A stretch of DNA of 64,000 bases from Marinomonas pollencensis (GCF_003387375.1 NZ_QUNG01000004.1:1-64000); one strand, 5' to 3'. Positions 48,096-57,218 are shown, counted from the first letter of the stretch. Notes: generated from the letters alone by a model not told the origin. A program made the numbers and translations.

Positions 48096-48112
48096 CGCAC
48101 CATAAAGGAGCC
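48096..48112 (-). promoter_or_regulatory. NtrC-like enhancer site upstream of nasA
   Basis: Plus strand CGCACC-ATAAA-GGAGCC. It matches the NtrC dyad TGCACC-N5-GGTGCA at 9 of 12 positions and lies about 120-130 bases upstream of the sigma-54 -24 element, a usual enhancer distance. A further TGCACC half site is at 48117-48122. Confidence 0.5.
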
Positions 48113-48125
48113 AACGTGCACCTGA

Positions 48126-48455
48126 TTAGTTAGACTGTCGAATATACACCTTGCCATCGACCAACTTAGTTGGCCACACTGGCACTTTTGCCTCCTGCTC
48201 CACACAGCACCCATTCGCTAAGTCATAGTGTTGCTTATATAAAGGACTCGCTACCGACCATTGACCATTTAAATGGGTGACCAAACCGCGCGATAATACA
48301 TTCGCTTTGCCAATAGGGTCCCAATTGCCAATTGCAAACACTTGTTCTGATGCTTCTGGCACATAAAATAGCGCAACTTGTTGGCCATTCACCATCGCCG
48401 CCACGCCGGCATCAATAACGAGATCACTTTGCTTACAAATTAAATGCCACTGCAT
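48126..48455 (-). CDS. nirD: Nitrite reductase (NADH) small subunit
   Basis: 109-residue Rieske-fold partner of NirB, without the Cys-His cluster ligands, as usual for NirD. It opens with WHLICKQSDLVIDAGVAAMV, and GNWDPIGKANVLSRGLV is the typical core. It follows nirB by 11 bases. There is no terminator before the nasA regulatory gap, so some transcripts may run on. Confidence 0.92.
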   Translation of the reverse strand: MQWHLICKQSDLVIDAGVAAMVNGQQVALFYVPEASEQVFAIGNWDPIGKANVLSRGLVTHLNGQWSVASPLYKQHYDLANGCCVEQEAKVPVWPTKLVDGKVYIRQSN

Positions 48456-48466
48456 TGCTCTTCTCC

Positions 48467-51025
48467 TTAGCCGACTTTCGCGATAAGTTGTTGTTTTTCT
48501 GCGTCTGTTGCAGGGCGCACTTGATCTCGCTCTTGAACAAACACCACATTGCTGTCTTCACCTTCATAATTCACAAACTGACGGAAAGTTTTTAACGCCT
48601 CTTCATCTTCTAGAGTCGTTTTCCACTCACATTGGAAGGTATCAACAACCCGCTGCATCTGCGCTTCTAGCTCATCACAAAGCCCCAATTTATCTTCAAT
48701 CACCACTGCTTTTAGGTAATCTAACCCACCTTCTAGTCCGTCCATCCAAACAGACGTGCGCTGTAAGCGATCGGCAGTTTTGGTGTAAAACATCAACACC
48801 CGGTCGATGTACTTCACCAAGGTCGCATCATCTAAATCCGTCGCAAATAAATCACCATGGCGAGGCTTCATACCACCGTTACCACAAACGTATAAGTTCC
48901 ATCCCCCTTCTGTGGCAATCACACCGATGTCTTTGCTTTGCGCTTCGGCACACTCTCGAGTACAACCTGACACGGCAAATTTAATTTTATGGGGCGATCT
49001 TAGCCCCTTGTAACGATTTTCTAAGTCAATCGCCATGGTCATACTGTCATTTACACCATAACGGCACCAAGTACTTCCCACACACGACTTAACCGTTCGC
49101 AAGGATTTCCCATAGGCTTGGCCAGTTTCAAATCCAGCTTCAATAAGCTGTTTCCAAATGGCTGGAAGCTGAGACAAGGTAGCACCAAATAAATCAATTC
49201 GCTGGCCGCCTGTTACCTTGGTATAAAGCTCATACTGCTTGGCCACTTCACCTAACACAATGAGTTTATCTGGGGTAATTTCACCGCCTGGAATACGCGG
49301 CACAATGGAGTAAGTGCCGTCTTTTTGCATGTTAGCCAAAAAGCGATCATTGGTATCTTGCAACGAAATATGCTCTTTTTTCAGTACATATTCATTCCAC
49401 ACACTGGCTAAGATAGAACCCACGGCAGGCTTACAAATTTCGCAACCATGCCCCTTACCATGTTTGGCAAGCAACGCCTTGAAACTCTTGATGTTTTCAA
49501 CCTTAACTAGGTTAAATAAATCTTGGCGAGTATACGCAAAGTGTTCACAGATATCGGTACTGACCTCAACGCCTAATGACAACAATTCGTTGTCCACTAC
49601 CTTTTTAAGCAGTGCCGCACAACCACCACAACCAGTACCGGCTTTGGTTAATCCTTTTACCTCTGCGACCGAAACCGCGCCATTAGATACCGCTTGGTTG
49701 ATATCTTGCTTAGAAACATTGTGACAACTACAAATCGACGCACTTGCTGGCAATGCGTCTACACCAAGTCCCACCGGTGCGTCACCCATCGCCGGCAGAA
49801 TCAATGATTGAGGCTGCTCTGGCAAATCAATGGCATTCAAGAAATACTGCAATAGCGTATCGTAGTAACTGTTATCGCCCACCAAGACCGCACCAAGCAG
49901 CTTCTTACCATCTTCTGACACCACCATTTTACGGTAGCTTTGACTGATTTCATCTTGATAGACAAAGACCTTACAGCCTTGAGATTGTCCATGGGCATCA
50001 CCCACAGAGCCCACATCACAGCCCAACAACTTTAATTTTGTGCTCATGTCGGCACCGGTAAAGGTGAAATCGGAGCTTCCTAATAAATGTCCAACCGCAG
50101 TTTTCGCCATGGTGTAACCCGGCGCGACTAAGCCAAAAATACGATTATTCCATAGTGCGCATTCGCCGATTGCGTAAATATTCTCGTCACTGGTCTGGCA
50201 AAAGTTATTAATTGCTATACCACCGCGTTCTCCCACGGTTAATCCAGACTGAGTTGCCAAGGCATCTTGCGGACGAATGCCCGCTGAAAATAAGATTAAA
50301 TCCGTTTCTAGATGGGTACCATCGGCAAAATTCATACGATGGAAGGCATCATCACCATCGACAATATCTTGAGTGGCGGTATTGGTGTAGACCTTAACAT
50401 CGAGCCCTTCAATCATCCCTTTAAGAACATCACCGCCTTTCTCATCCAGTTGGACTGGCATTAGTCGCGGTGCAAACTCAACAACGCTGGTTTCAAGCCC
50501 TAAGTTTTTTAGAGCGTTTGCGGCTTCTAGGCCGAGTAACCCACCCCCAACCACTGTGCCTCGGGTCACTTTTTTAGCGCAATCACGGATCGCATCCAAA
50601 TCTTCAAGGGTTCGATAAACAAAGGTATTGTCACGTTGATGCCCCGGAATGGGAGGCACAAAAGGGTAGGATCCTGTCGCTAATACAAGCTTGTCATATG
50701 AAAGACTCTCCCCCCCTTTCAGGCGCAAAATTTTGTCTTCTCGGTTGATCTCTATGACTTGTTGGTTGGTAAAGTAGCGCACCCCATGTTGGTCGTACAA
50801 GGTGCCATCTGTCATCGCCAGATCCGCCGCCTCTTTGCCGGTAAAATATTCACTCAGATGGACACGATCATAGGCAAGGTGAGGCTCTTCACCAAAGACG
50901 GTAATTTGGTAAGCTTCATGCCCCTTCTGTGCGATCAATTGCTCGACAAAATGGTGACCCACCATGCCATTACCAACCACCACTAGATGGGATTTAGCTG
51001 TTTTTTCTGATGCCGTTAAAATCAT
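48467..51025 (-). CDS. nirB: NADH-dependent nitrite reductase large subunit
   Basis: Reduces nitrite to ammonium. 852 residues. Domains: FAD/NADH flavoprotein (about 10-320, starting VVGNGMVGHHFVEQL), two BFD-like 2Fe-2S segments (SICSCHNVSK ... GTGCGGCAALL, and GHGCEICKPAVGS), a ferredoxin-like half domain, and the sirohaem/4Fe-4S domain with SCVGSTWCRYG and VSGCTRECAEAQSKDIGV. Cytoplasmic. In operon with the flavoprotein upstream (62-base gap) and nirD downstream. Confidence 0.96.
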   Translation of the reverse strand: MILTASEKTAKSHLVVVGNGMVGHHFVEQLIAQKGHEAYQITVFGEEPHLAYDRVHLSEYFTGKEAADLAMTDGTLYDQHGVRYFTNQQVIEINREDKILRLKGGESLSYDKLVLATGSYPFVPPIPGHQRDNTFVYRTLEDLDAIRDCAKKVTRGTVVGGGLLGLEAANALKNLGLETSVVEFAPRLMPVQLDEKGGDVLKGMIEGLDVKVYTNTATQDIVDGDDAFHRMNFADGTHLETDLILFSAGIRPQDALATQSGLTVGERGGIAINNFCQTSDENIYAIGECALWNNRIFGLVAPGYTMAKTAVGHLLGSSDFTFTGADMSTKLKLLGCDVGSVGDAHGQSQGCKVFVYQDEISQSYRKMVVSEDGKKLLGAVLVGDNSYYDTLLQYFLNAIDLPEQPQSLILPAMGDAPVGLGVDALPASASICSCHNVSKQDINQAVSNGAVSVAEVKGLTKAGTGCGGCAALLKKVVDNELLSLGVEVSTDICEHFAYTRQDLFNLVKVENIKSFKALLAKHGKGHGCEICKPAVGSILASVWNEYVLKKEHISLQDTNDRFLANMQKDGTYSIVPRIPGGEITPDKLIVLGEVAKQYELYTKVTGGQRIDLFGATLSQLPAIWKQLIEAGFETGQAYGKSLRTVKSCVGSTWCRYGVNDSMTMAIDLENRYKGLRSPHKIKFAVSGCTRECAEAQSKDIGVIATEGGWNLYVCGNGGMKPRHGDLFATDLDDATLVKYIDRVLMFYTKTADRLQRTSVWMDGLEGGLDYLKAVVIEDKLGLCDELEAQMQRVVDTFQCEWKTTLEDEEALKTFRQFVNYEGEDSNVVFVQERDQVRPATDAEKQQLIAKVG

Positions 51026-51087
51026 CTTTTTTTCCTCTCACCTGTATCAGTTCGCCCGCAGGCTGACCGCGTCTAGAAAGGCTTGTT

Positions 51088-52332
51088 TTAGGCAACTTTG
51101 GATTGGCAGTACGCTTCGCCAAAGACCAGTAAATCAAGCATGTCAGAGACATTGGTCTTATTTTGAATAAGCTGGAAGTACCAGCTACCATCGGCGACGT
51201 TGCCATAGAGAATTGCGCCTACTAAATAGCCGTCGTTGACTATCAGTTTGCGATAATGATTGGAGCCTTCGTCCTGAAAAACGATGCAGTTATCATCTGC
51301 CGTCGGCTGAATCCTTCCTACGGAGAAAAGATTCACACCGGAAACTTTCAGTTTGGTGGGAACTGGCGCCACGGAAAAGTCAGCGTGTTTTCCAGCCAGT
51401 ACCGCCAATAACACATTAATTTGAGACCATATTGGGGCGACTAAACCAAAGGTTTGACCGTCAAACTCGCAACACTCACCAAGCGCAAAAACATCTGGGC
51501 AAGAGGTTCTCATTTGTGCATCAACAAGGATGGCGCGGTTAATCTGCAAACCGGCTTGTTTCGCCACCTTCACTTCTGGGGTAATACCAGCGGCCATCAC
51601 AACTAAATTTGTCGCCATGATGCTGCCATCTGCCCGTTCAATATGACTGACCACACCTTGGTCGTTATGCAACAAGGCTTGCGGTGATTCCCCTAAAAGA
51701 AATGTGATCCCCATTGTTTCTAATTTATTCTGCAACAAACGTGCCGATTCTCGATCTAGCTGTCGGTTTAATAAGTACTTTGAGCGATGAAAAACGGTAA
51801 CTTGATGGCCACGTTTGGCTAAACCCACGGCGGCTTCGAGCCCCAACAAACCACCACCAATCACACTAACTGGCTGAGACCCCGCCATTGCTGACATGGT
51901 CTGCACATCTTGCCAATTACGAAAACCAATAACATTCTCCGCTGACGCACCTTGAATCGGCAGAATGCTTGCTCTAGACCCAGTTGCAAGAATAAGCTTG
52001 TCATAATAAAGGGTTCGACCACTGTGCAAGCTTAGACTTTTGTCCTCGGCTGAAATGCCCTGAACAGGGTCACCAGACACAATTTCAGCACCAGATAGGA
52101 TCATTTTTTGTGTATCCACTAACGCCATGTCTGCTTGAGTAATGTCGTTTGCTAACAAGGATGAGAGCATGATGCGATTGTAGCCAAGCTGCTTTTCTTC
52201 ACCGATCAAAGTAATCTGCGTCGACTTATTCTGCTGTTGGCATAATTCATAAGCCAACTTGCTGCCAGCCATACCACCACCAACGATAACAATGCGCTCT
52301 TTACGCAACGATGCGGCTATAACACTACGCAT
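51088..52332 (-). CDS. FAD/NAD(P)-dependent oxidoreductase of the nitrate-assimilation operon
   Basis: 414 residues, a two-dinucleotide-domain reductase like the N-terminal part of NirB and like NasB-type NADH reductases. FAD motif VIVGGGMAGSKLAYEL, second GxGxxG in VSVIGGGLLGLEAAVGLAKR, and the FAD-closing VFALGECCEFDGQTFGLVA. No Fe-S cysteines are present, so it lacks the BFD domains of NirB. It probably feeds NADH electrons to NasA, whose C-terminal 2Fe-2S domain could accept them. The strong GAGGAGGTGG site is just upstream of ATG 52332. Confidence 0.88.
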   Translation of the reverse strand: MRSVIAASLRKERIVIVGGGMAGSKLAYELCQQQNKSTQITLIGEEKQLGYNRIMLSSLLANDITQADMALVDTQKMILSGAEIVSGDPVQGISAEDKSLSLHSGRTLYYDKLILATGSRASILPIQGASAENVIGFRNWQDVQTMSAMAGSQPVSVIGGGLLGLEAAVGLAKRGHQVTVFHRSKYLLNRQLDRESARLLQNKLETMGITFLLGESPQALLHNDQGVVSHIERADGSIMATNLVVMAAGITPEVKVAKQAGLQINRAILVDAQMRTSCPDVFALGECCEFDGQTFGLVAPIWSQINVLLAVLAGKHADFSVAPVPTKLKVSGVNLFSVGRIQPTADDNCIVFQDEGSNHYRKLIVNDGYLVGAILYGNVADGSWYFQLIQNKTNVSDMLDLLVFGEAYCQSKVA

Positions 52333-52390
52333 AAACCACCTCCTCTTTATTCTGCAGCTGCCAATCCATCCGACTATTGATACCCATCAT

Positions 52391-53236
52391 TTAAGCGCTT
52401 GCCGCTCGACTAGCCGTGCTCGTCACGACTTTAGAGGCTTGTGTAATGGGCTCAACTTTACGCTGCTTTTCATATAAGAAGGTAAGTACTTGCGCTCGAT
52501 AATTGACATACTTAGGGTCATTCGCTAATGCCAATCGATCACGAGGTCGTTCTAGGTCCACACTGAGAATTTCACCCACCGTGGCCGCAGGTCCATTGGT
52601 CATCATGATAATTCGATCGGAGAGCAATACCGCCTCATCCACATCGTGGGTAATCATGATCACAGTGTTGTTTAGGTCTTTTTGAATTTCCATCAATGAG
52701 TCTTGCAAGTGTGCACGGGTTAACGCATCCAACGCACCAAAAGGCTCATCCATCAGTAGCACACTCGGCTCCATCGCCAGCGCGCGAGCAATGCCAACAC
52801 GCTGTTTCATGCCTCCTGAGATCTCGTTGGGGCGTTTGTCTGCGGCATGACTCATATGCACTAAAGCCAGGTTATGTAAGATCCATTCATGCATTTCTTT
52901 TTTGGATTTTTTACCCTTAAACACTCTTTTTACCGCGAGTTCGACATTTTCATAGGCCGTCAGCCAAGGCAGCAAAGAATGATTCTGAAACACAACCGCG
53001 CGCTCAGGCCCTGGCCCGCGCACTTCTTTACCATCCAACAACACGCCACCCTCTGTTGCATCATAAAGACCAGCAACAATATTTAACACGGTGGATTTAC
53101 CGCAACCAGAATGCCCAATAAGAGAAACAAACTCCCCTTTGGCGATTTTAAGACTCACTTCATCAAGCGCCTTAAATGGCCCCTTTGGAGTGGGGAATTC
53201 AATCGATACTTTACTTATATCAAGGTGCGTAGACAT
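52391..53236 (-). CDS. Nitrate ABC transporter ATP-binding protein (NrtD/NasD type)
   Basis: 281-residue ATPase of the nitrate/sulfonate/taurine family. Walker A GHSGCGKST at 41-49, signature region ISGGMKQRVGIARALA, Walker B LLMDEPFGALDALTR, and the switch histidine in MITHDVDEA. It works with the permease encoded 13 bases upstream and the NrtA-like binding protein. There is no NrtC-type regulatory extension at the C-terminus. Confidence 0.94.
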   Translation of the reverse strand: MSTHLDISKVSIEFPTPKGPFKALDEVSLKIAKGEFVSLIGHSGCGKSTVLNIVAGLYDATEGGVLLDGKEVRGPGPERAVVFQNHSLLPWLTAYENVELAVKRVFKGKKSKKEMHEWILHNLALVHMSHAADKRPNEISGGMKQRVGIARALAMEPSVLLMDEPFGALDALTRAHLQDSLMEIQKDLNNTVIMITHDVDEAVLLSDRIIMMTNGPAATVGEILSVDLERPRDRLALANDPKYVNYRAQVLTFLYEKQRKVEPITQASKVVTSTASRAASA

Positions 53237-53249
53237 ACTATTCTCCTAA

Positions 53250-54221
53250 TTAGCGTAATATTTGGCTCTTATCCCACGACACAAACCGTTGCACCGTTAA
53301 CATCGCTCGGTCTAATAAAAAGCCGATAAAGCCAATCATCAAAACCGCCACCATAATGCGGCCTAAAGAATTCGAACTACCGTTTTGAAATTCGTCCCAA
53401 ACAAACTTTCCTAACCCTGGGTTTTGCGCCAACATCTCAGCAGCAATCAATACCATCCAAGCAATACCCAAAGACAAACGCAAACCGGTAAACATCAATG
53501 GAATGGCGGAAGGAATGACAATCTTGACCACATGAGTTAACCAACCAAGTTGCAGCACTTTAGACACATTCAAGAGGTCTTTATCAATCGCTGCCACACC
53601 CACAGCCGTATTGACCAAAGTCGGCCACATACAACAAAGCGTCACAGTAAACATGGAGGTAAGAAAAGATTTGGAAAACATCGGGTCGTTAGTAACATAG
53701 GTAGCACTGACCACCATGGTCACAAGCGGCAACCAAGCTAAGGGAGAAACCGGTTTGAAAATCTGAATGATCGGGTTTAAAGCACTGTAAACTGAGCTGT
53801 TTAAGCCGATCAAAATACCCACGGGAATCGCAATCAAGGTTGCTAAACCAAACCCTGCTAGTACCGTATAAAGGCTGGTGAAGATCTGCTCAAAAAAAGT
53901 AGGCTTGCCTGTATAACTGCGTATTTTTCCGACATAGCTTGGGTCTTTCGCTTGGCGCTTTTCAATACGCACCTCTTGGCGTTCGTAAAACTTAGTTTCT
54001 TTAACCTTTTCACGTCTATGGTCATCCAACAAGCTGTTCCACTGTTGATATACCACGACAGGGCCTGGAAACTCCCCTAAAGAAGTATGTACTTTACTCG
54101 CACCGACTTGCCATAGAAGTAAGAAGGCCACAATGCCAAAAATCGGAAAAAATATCGCCTTCAAAGAAAAGCTCGCCAACCAATCTTTTAACGCTGTGGT
54201 TGATATATTTGGTGTTTTCAT
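53250..54221 (-). CDS. Nitrate ABC transporter permease (NrtB type)
   Basis: 323-residue inner-membrane permease. An N-terminal helix (FPIFGIVAFLLLWQVGASKV), a loop of about 90 residues, then the BPD transport core with LAGFGLATLIAIPVGILIGL and the EAA-like loop PSAIPLMFTGLRLSLGIAWM. It forms the nitrate/nitrite channel with the ATPase. Upstream lies a hairpin separating it from the binding-protein gene. Confidence 0.93.
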   Translation of the reverse strand: MKTPNISTTALKDWLASFSLKAIFFPIFGIVAFLLLWQVGASKVHTSLGEFPGPVVVYQQWNSLLDDHRREKVKETKFYERQEVRIEKRQAKDPSYVGKIRSYTGKPTFFEQIFTSLYTVLAGFGLATLIAIPVGILIGLNSSVYSALNPIIQIFKPVSPLAWLPLVTMVVSATYVTNDPMFSKSFLTSMFTVTLCCMWPTLVNTAVGVAAIDKDLLNVSKVLQLGWLTHVVKIVIPSAIPLMFTGLRLSLGIAWMVLIAAEMLAQNPGLGKFVWDEFQNGSSNSLGRIMVAVLMIGFIGFLLDRAMLTVQRFVSWDKSQILR

Positions 54222-54247
54222 AATAACGTCACTCTTACGCTACAACT

Positions 54248-54277
54248 AAAAAAGGAAGGCTGTGCGTGCACACAGCC
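54248..54277 (-). terminator. Attenuating hairpin between nrtA and nrtB
   Basis: Minus strand GGCUGUGUGCACGCACAGCC folds as a near-perfect GC-rich stem followed by UUCCUUUUUU. It is only 13 bases past the nrtA stop and inside the operon, so partial termination that keeps the binding protein in excess over the permease is likely. Confidence 0.75.
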
Positions 54278-54289
54278 AGGCCATTGATA

Positions 54290-55699
54290 TTAAATTTGAT
54301 CATCCCCCTTTAGCCCTATGGTGAAACTGTTCAAATACGCATTAGGTTGTTTACCGTCATAAACCACATCATCAATAAACTCACCTTGAGGTGGTTTAAA
54401 GCCATCTTCTGTCGCAAAGTCTGGGAAATCCGCCGCTGTCATTAGACCCTCTTCGATCAAAGACTCTGCCGCTTGCTGATAAATAGCAGGACGGTAGACT
54501 TCCTTCGCGGTATCCATATACCAGTCATCCGATTTTGCATCTGGGATTTGCCCCCAACGGCGCATTTGCGTGAGATACCAAATAGCATCGCTGTAATAAG
54601 GATAAGTGGCGTTATGGCGGAAGAACACGTTAAAGTCTGGAATCTCACGCTTGTCGCCTTTTTCATACTCAAAGGTGCCAGTCATACTGTTAGCAATGAC
54701 TTTTTCATCTGCCCCTACGTATTCACTGCGCGCCAATATCTTCACTGCTTCAGGACGATTAGCATTGTTGTTTTCGTCTAACCATTTGGCCGCTCTGATA
54801 AGCGCTTTGACAACGTGAATATGCGTATTAGGGTACTTATCTGCCCATGCCTGGCTGACACCAAAGACTTTCTCAGGGTTGTTCTTCCAGATTTCATAGT
54901 CAGTAATAACCGGCACACCAATTCCTTTAAATACCGCCTGTTGATTCCAAGGTTCGCCTACGCAATAACCGGAAATAGTGCCCGCTTCCATGGTGGCAGG
55001 CATTTGTGGCGGAGGCGTAACAGACAAATAAGCATCAGCATTAATTTGCCCACTGATATCACCTGTTTTAGGGGAATAGTAACCAGGGTTGATGCCCCCC
55101 GCCGCTAGCCAATAACGCAGCTCATAGTTGTGCGTCGAAACCGGAAAAACCATCCCCATATTGAAACGCTTACCCTGCTCTTTAAAACTCTCAATCACAG
55201 GTTTTAAAGCACTGGCACTGATCGGATGAACGGGCTTACCATCGGCACCGTTGGGAATATGCTGCTTCATTTGCTGCCAAACATCATTTGATACTGTAAT
55301 GCCATTGCCGTTGAGGTCCATACTAAAGGCCGTCACGATATGCGCTTTTGTACCATAACCGATGGTGGCGCCAAGTGGTTGCCCCGCCAACATATGTGCA
55401 CCATCAAGTTGCCCATCAATAACGCGATCCAACAGTACTTTCCAATTGGCTTGCGCTTCCAAGGTGACATACAAACCTTCATCCTCGAAATAGCCTTTCT
55501 CATAGGCAATGGCAAGCGGCGCCATATCCGTCAATTTAATAAAGCCAAACTTCAGCTCTTCTTTTTCTGGGTAGCCCAGCTCTGCATGAACAACACTTGA
55601 AAAAACTGCGGATCCGACCAGCAGTGATAACGTCACTTTTTGGGTGCTTGCTGCTAACTTCGCTAAAGGTAACCAGGCTTTCTTCGATTTCAAGTTCAT
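54290..55699 (-). CDS. nrtA: Nitrate-binding protein, CmpA/NrtA family
   Basis: Exported solute-binding protein for nitrate/nitrite, about 469 residues. The signal region is long ([19 protein letters not shown] then a hydrophobic core, cleavage near VVHA-EL). Family segments: [38 protein letters not shown] and [19 protein letters not shown]. There is no lipobox, so it is periplasmic. ATG 55699 is decided by GGAG eight bases upstream; a GTG three codons earlier is too close to that site. It is preceded by a 180-base leader with a terminator. Confidence 0.92.
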   Translation of the reverse strand: MNLKSKKAWLPLAKLAASTQKVTLSLLVGSAVFSSVVHAELGYPEKEELKFGFIKLTDMAPLAIAYEKGYFEDEGLYVTLEAQANWKVLLDRVIDGQLDGAHMLAGQPLGATIGYGTKAHIVTAFSMDLNGNGITVSNDVWQQMKQHIPNGADGKPVHPISASALKPVIESFKEQGKRFNMGMVFPVSTHNYELRYWLAAGGINPGYYSPKTGDISGQINADAYLSVTPPPQMPATMEAGTISGYCVGEPWNQQAVFKGIGVPVITDYEIWKNNPEKVFGVSQAWADKYPNTHIHVVKALIRAAKWLDENNNANRPEAVKILARSEYVGADEKVIANSMTGTFEYEKGDKREIPDFNVFFRHNATYPYYSDAIWYLTQMRRWGQIPDAKSDDWYMDTAKEVYRPAIYQQAAESLIEEGLMTAADFPDFATEDGFKPPQGEFIDDVVYDGKQPNAYLNSFTIGLKGDDQI

Positions 55700-55728
55700 T
55701 ATCAACACTCCGCTTAGGCTATAAAAAC

Positions 55729-55776
55729 AAAAAAAGGCGCATGCGAATCACAATCTATGTGTCCGCAGGCGCCTTT
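55729..55776 (-). terminator. Attenuator terminator in nrtA leader
   Basis: AAAGGCGC pairs with GCGCCUUU, with inner UGCG/CGCA and CACA/UGUG pairs, followed by seven U. It ends 30 bases before the nrtA start, in front of the gene, and so implies antitermination. Confidence 0.87.
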
Positions 55777-55877
55777 GCCATTCTTCTGTCATTCAGTCAT
55801 GAACAACTTAATTTGAGGGTGACAATTAACAGTCGTCGCTAATTTCACCGTTTTGCTATCAAGTAAATCTTCTGCTT
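55729..55877 (-). promoter_or_regulatory. nrtA leader: NasT (ANTAR) antitermination region
   Basis: The RNA from the predicted sigma-54 start to nrtA. At 55768-55779 GGC-AAAGGC-GCC forms a hexaloop hairpin with A1 and G4 that shares bases with the terminator 5' arm, the same arrangement as before nasA. Further 5', at 55818-55849, GGUGA...UCACC encloses AAUUAGC/GUUAAUU pairing to give a long stem. Binding of NasT would prevent terminator formation. Confidence 0.7.
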
Positions 55878-55887
55878 CTAAACATAA

Positions 55888-55904
55888 AGCATGGACTATG
55901 CCAA
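55888..55904 (-). promoter_or_regulatory. Sigma-54 promoter for nrtA operon
   Basis: Minus strand TTGGCATAGTCCATGCT: GG-N10-GC spacing, consensus TTGGCA and TGCT. The predicted start is near 55877. A perfect NtrC half site TGCACC lies 107 bases upstream at 56009-56014. Confidence 0.7.
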
Positions 55905-56027
55905 AAACTCTAAATCATTGATAAATAATAATTTAATCAAATGAAAAAATATTAAGTGTCGTTTTTTATCGATTATTTGATCATTTTAGCGCAGCTTTCA
56001 CACGCTCTTGCACCATAACAAGTCAAC

Positions 56028-57218
56028 TTAGAAACAAATCCCTTTCAATACCCCATCAGGATGCAGCCTGACGTTTCCTGAAGCGACTGCAGCTAAAAAC
56101 GCCTTCTCTTGTTGTTTGGTGATTTTCCAACTTCCCCCTTCAGGGCACACTAGACCAAGGGCTTGATAATACAATTCTTGTCGATATACCTGCTCTACCA
56201 CTTGATTTAATGACGGAATTTTCGCCAATTGCTGCCAACGGGACATTTGCGCTAGGATCCATAAAGCATAATTGGGAAGCGGTCGATTAATGTCAGCACC
56301 AGAAAAGCGTTGATAGGCCTCAAGAGGCCAATCGAACTGTCCTTTTGGCTTTAGCGTATTGAAACCATAGATAAGCTGCTCAGCTGGACAATTCAGATAA
56401 TCTGGTTGGCTTAATAAACTCAATAATTCACTTTGATTCTGTTTATCATCCACCCACTCGCAAGCACGGTTTAAGGCCCGAATCATCGCCAGATACACAT
56501 CGGGATTCTGTGCTGCCCATAACGAATTCACACCAAATACTTTTTCTGGGGTACTTCCCCAAATGTCGTAGCCTGTTACCAAAATGTGGCCGACACCTTG
56601 CTCAACCGCTAAGCTGTTCCAGGGTTCACCAACACAGTAGCCATCAATTTCATTTTGTTTTAAATAGCTCATCATCTGGGCAGGTGTGATAACAATAATC
56701 TGCACATCTTTATCTGGGTCTATACCTGCTTGAGCAAGCCAGTCTCGGAGCTGGTAATTGTGCGAGGAATACGGATAAACAATGGCAAAGCGAAGTGTTG
56801 GATCGGTAGGTTTTTTACTGGCTATAAAGCGCTTCAAGGCCGCCCCAGAACGAATATCTTGCACATCATTACTGAACTTAACTAGGTTTTGATACAGCGC
56901 GTTACTTACCGTCACTGCATTACCGTTGTGACTCACAGTAAAGCTGCTTTCCATCGATGTTTTTACCGTACCAATACCCAAACTGGCAGCGATCGGCAGC
57001 GACGCCAACATATGCGCCCCATCCAATAAATTAAACGCCACCTTATCTCGGATACTGGCCCAAGATGCTTCTTTTGATAATTCAACTTGGACCCCTTGTG
57101 CGCAGAAAAATCCCTTCTCATGAGCAACAACAAAGGGCGCACAGTCGATCAAGGGTATAAAACCAACGCGCACAGGCTGTGACTGTAAACTCACAGTATT
57201 AGGTGCTGTTATATTCAT
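56028..57218 (-). CDS. nasS: Nitrate/nitrite sensor NasS (CmpA/NrtA-like, cytoplasmic)
   Basis: 396 residues, homologous to NrtA-type binding proteins ([55 protein letters not shown]) but without a signal peptide, as expected for NasS. In characterised systems NasS holds NasT inactive until it binds nitrate or nitrite. Its start overlaps the nasT stop by four bases (ATGA), tying the stoichiometry of the pair. About 70 residues shorter than the adjacent NrtA. Confidence 0.93.
   Translation of the reverse strand: MNITAPNTVSLQSQPVRVGFIPLIDCAPFVVAHEKGFFCAQGVQVELSKEASWASIRDKVAFNLLDGAHMLASLPIAASLGIGTVKTSMESSFTVSHNGNAVTVSNALYQNLVKFSNDVQDIRSGAALKRFIASKKPTDPTLRFAIVYPYSSHNYQLRDWLAQAGIDPDKDVQIIVITPAQMMSYLKQNEIDGYCVGEPWNSLAVEQGVGHILVTGYDIWGSTPEKVFGVNSLWAAQNPDVYLAMIRALNRACEWVDDKQNQSELLSLLSQPDYLNCPAEQLIYGFNTLKPKGQFDWPLEAYQRFSGADINRPLPNYALWILAQMSRWQQLAKIPSLNQVVEQVYRQELYYQALGLVCPEGGSWKITKQQEKAFLAAVASGNVRLHPDGVLKGICF

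Larger units (their letters stand above)
47831..48125. other. nirD-nasA regulatory gap
   Basis: No gene. From upstream to nasA it holds an NtrC-like 17-mer (48096-48112), a sigma-54 promoter (47963-47979), and a leader of about 120 bases with an ANTAR-type hairpin and terminator. Each is listed separately. Confidence 0.8.
55700..56027. other. nasS-nrtA regulatory gap
   Basis: No gene. It holds the sigma-54 promoter, the long 5' stem, the ANTAR-type hairpin and the terminator described separately, plus a TGCACCATAAC half site at 56009-56019 just before the nasS stop codon. Confidence 0.75.
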
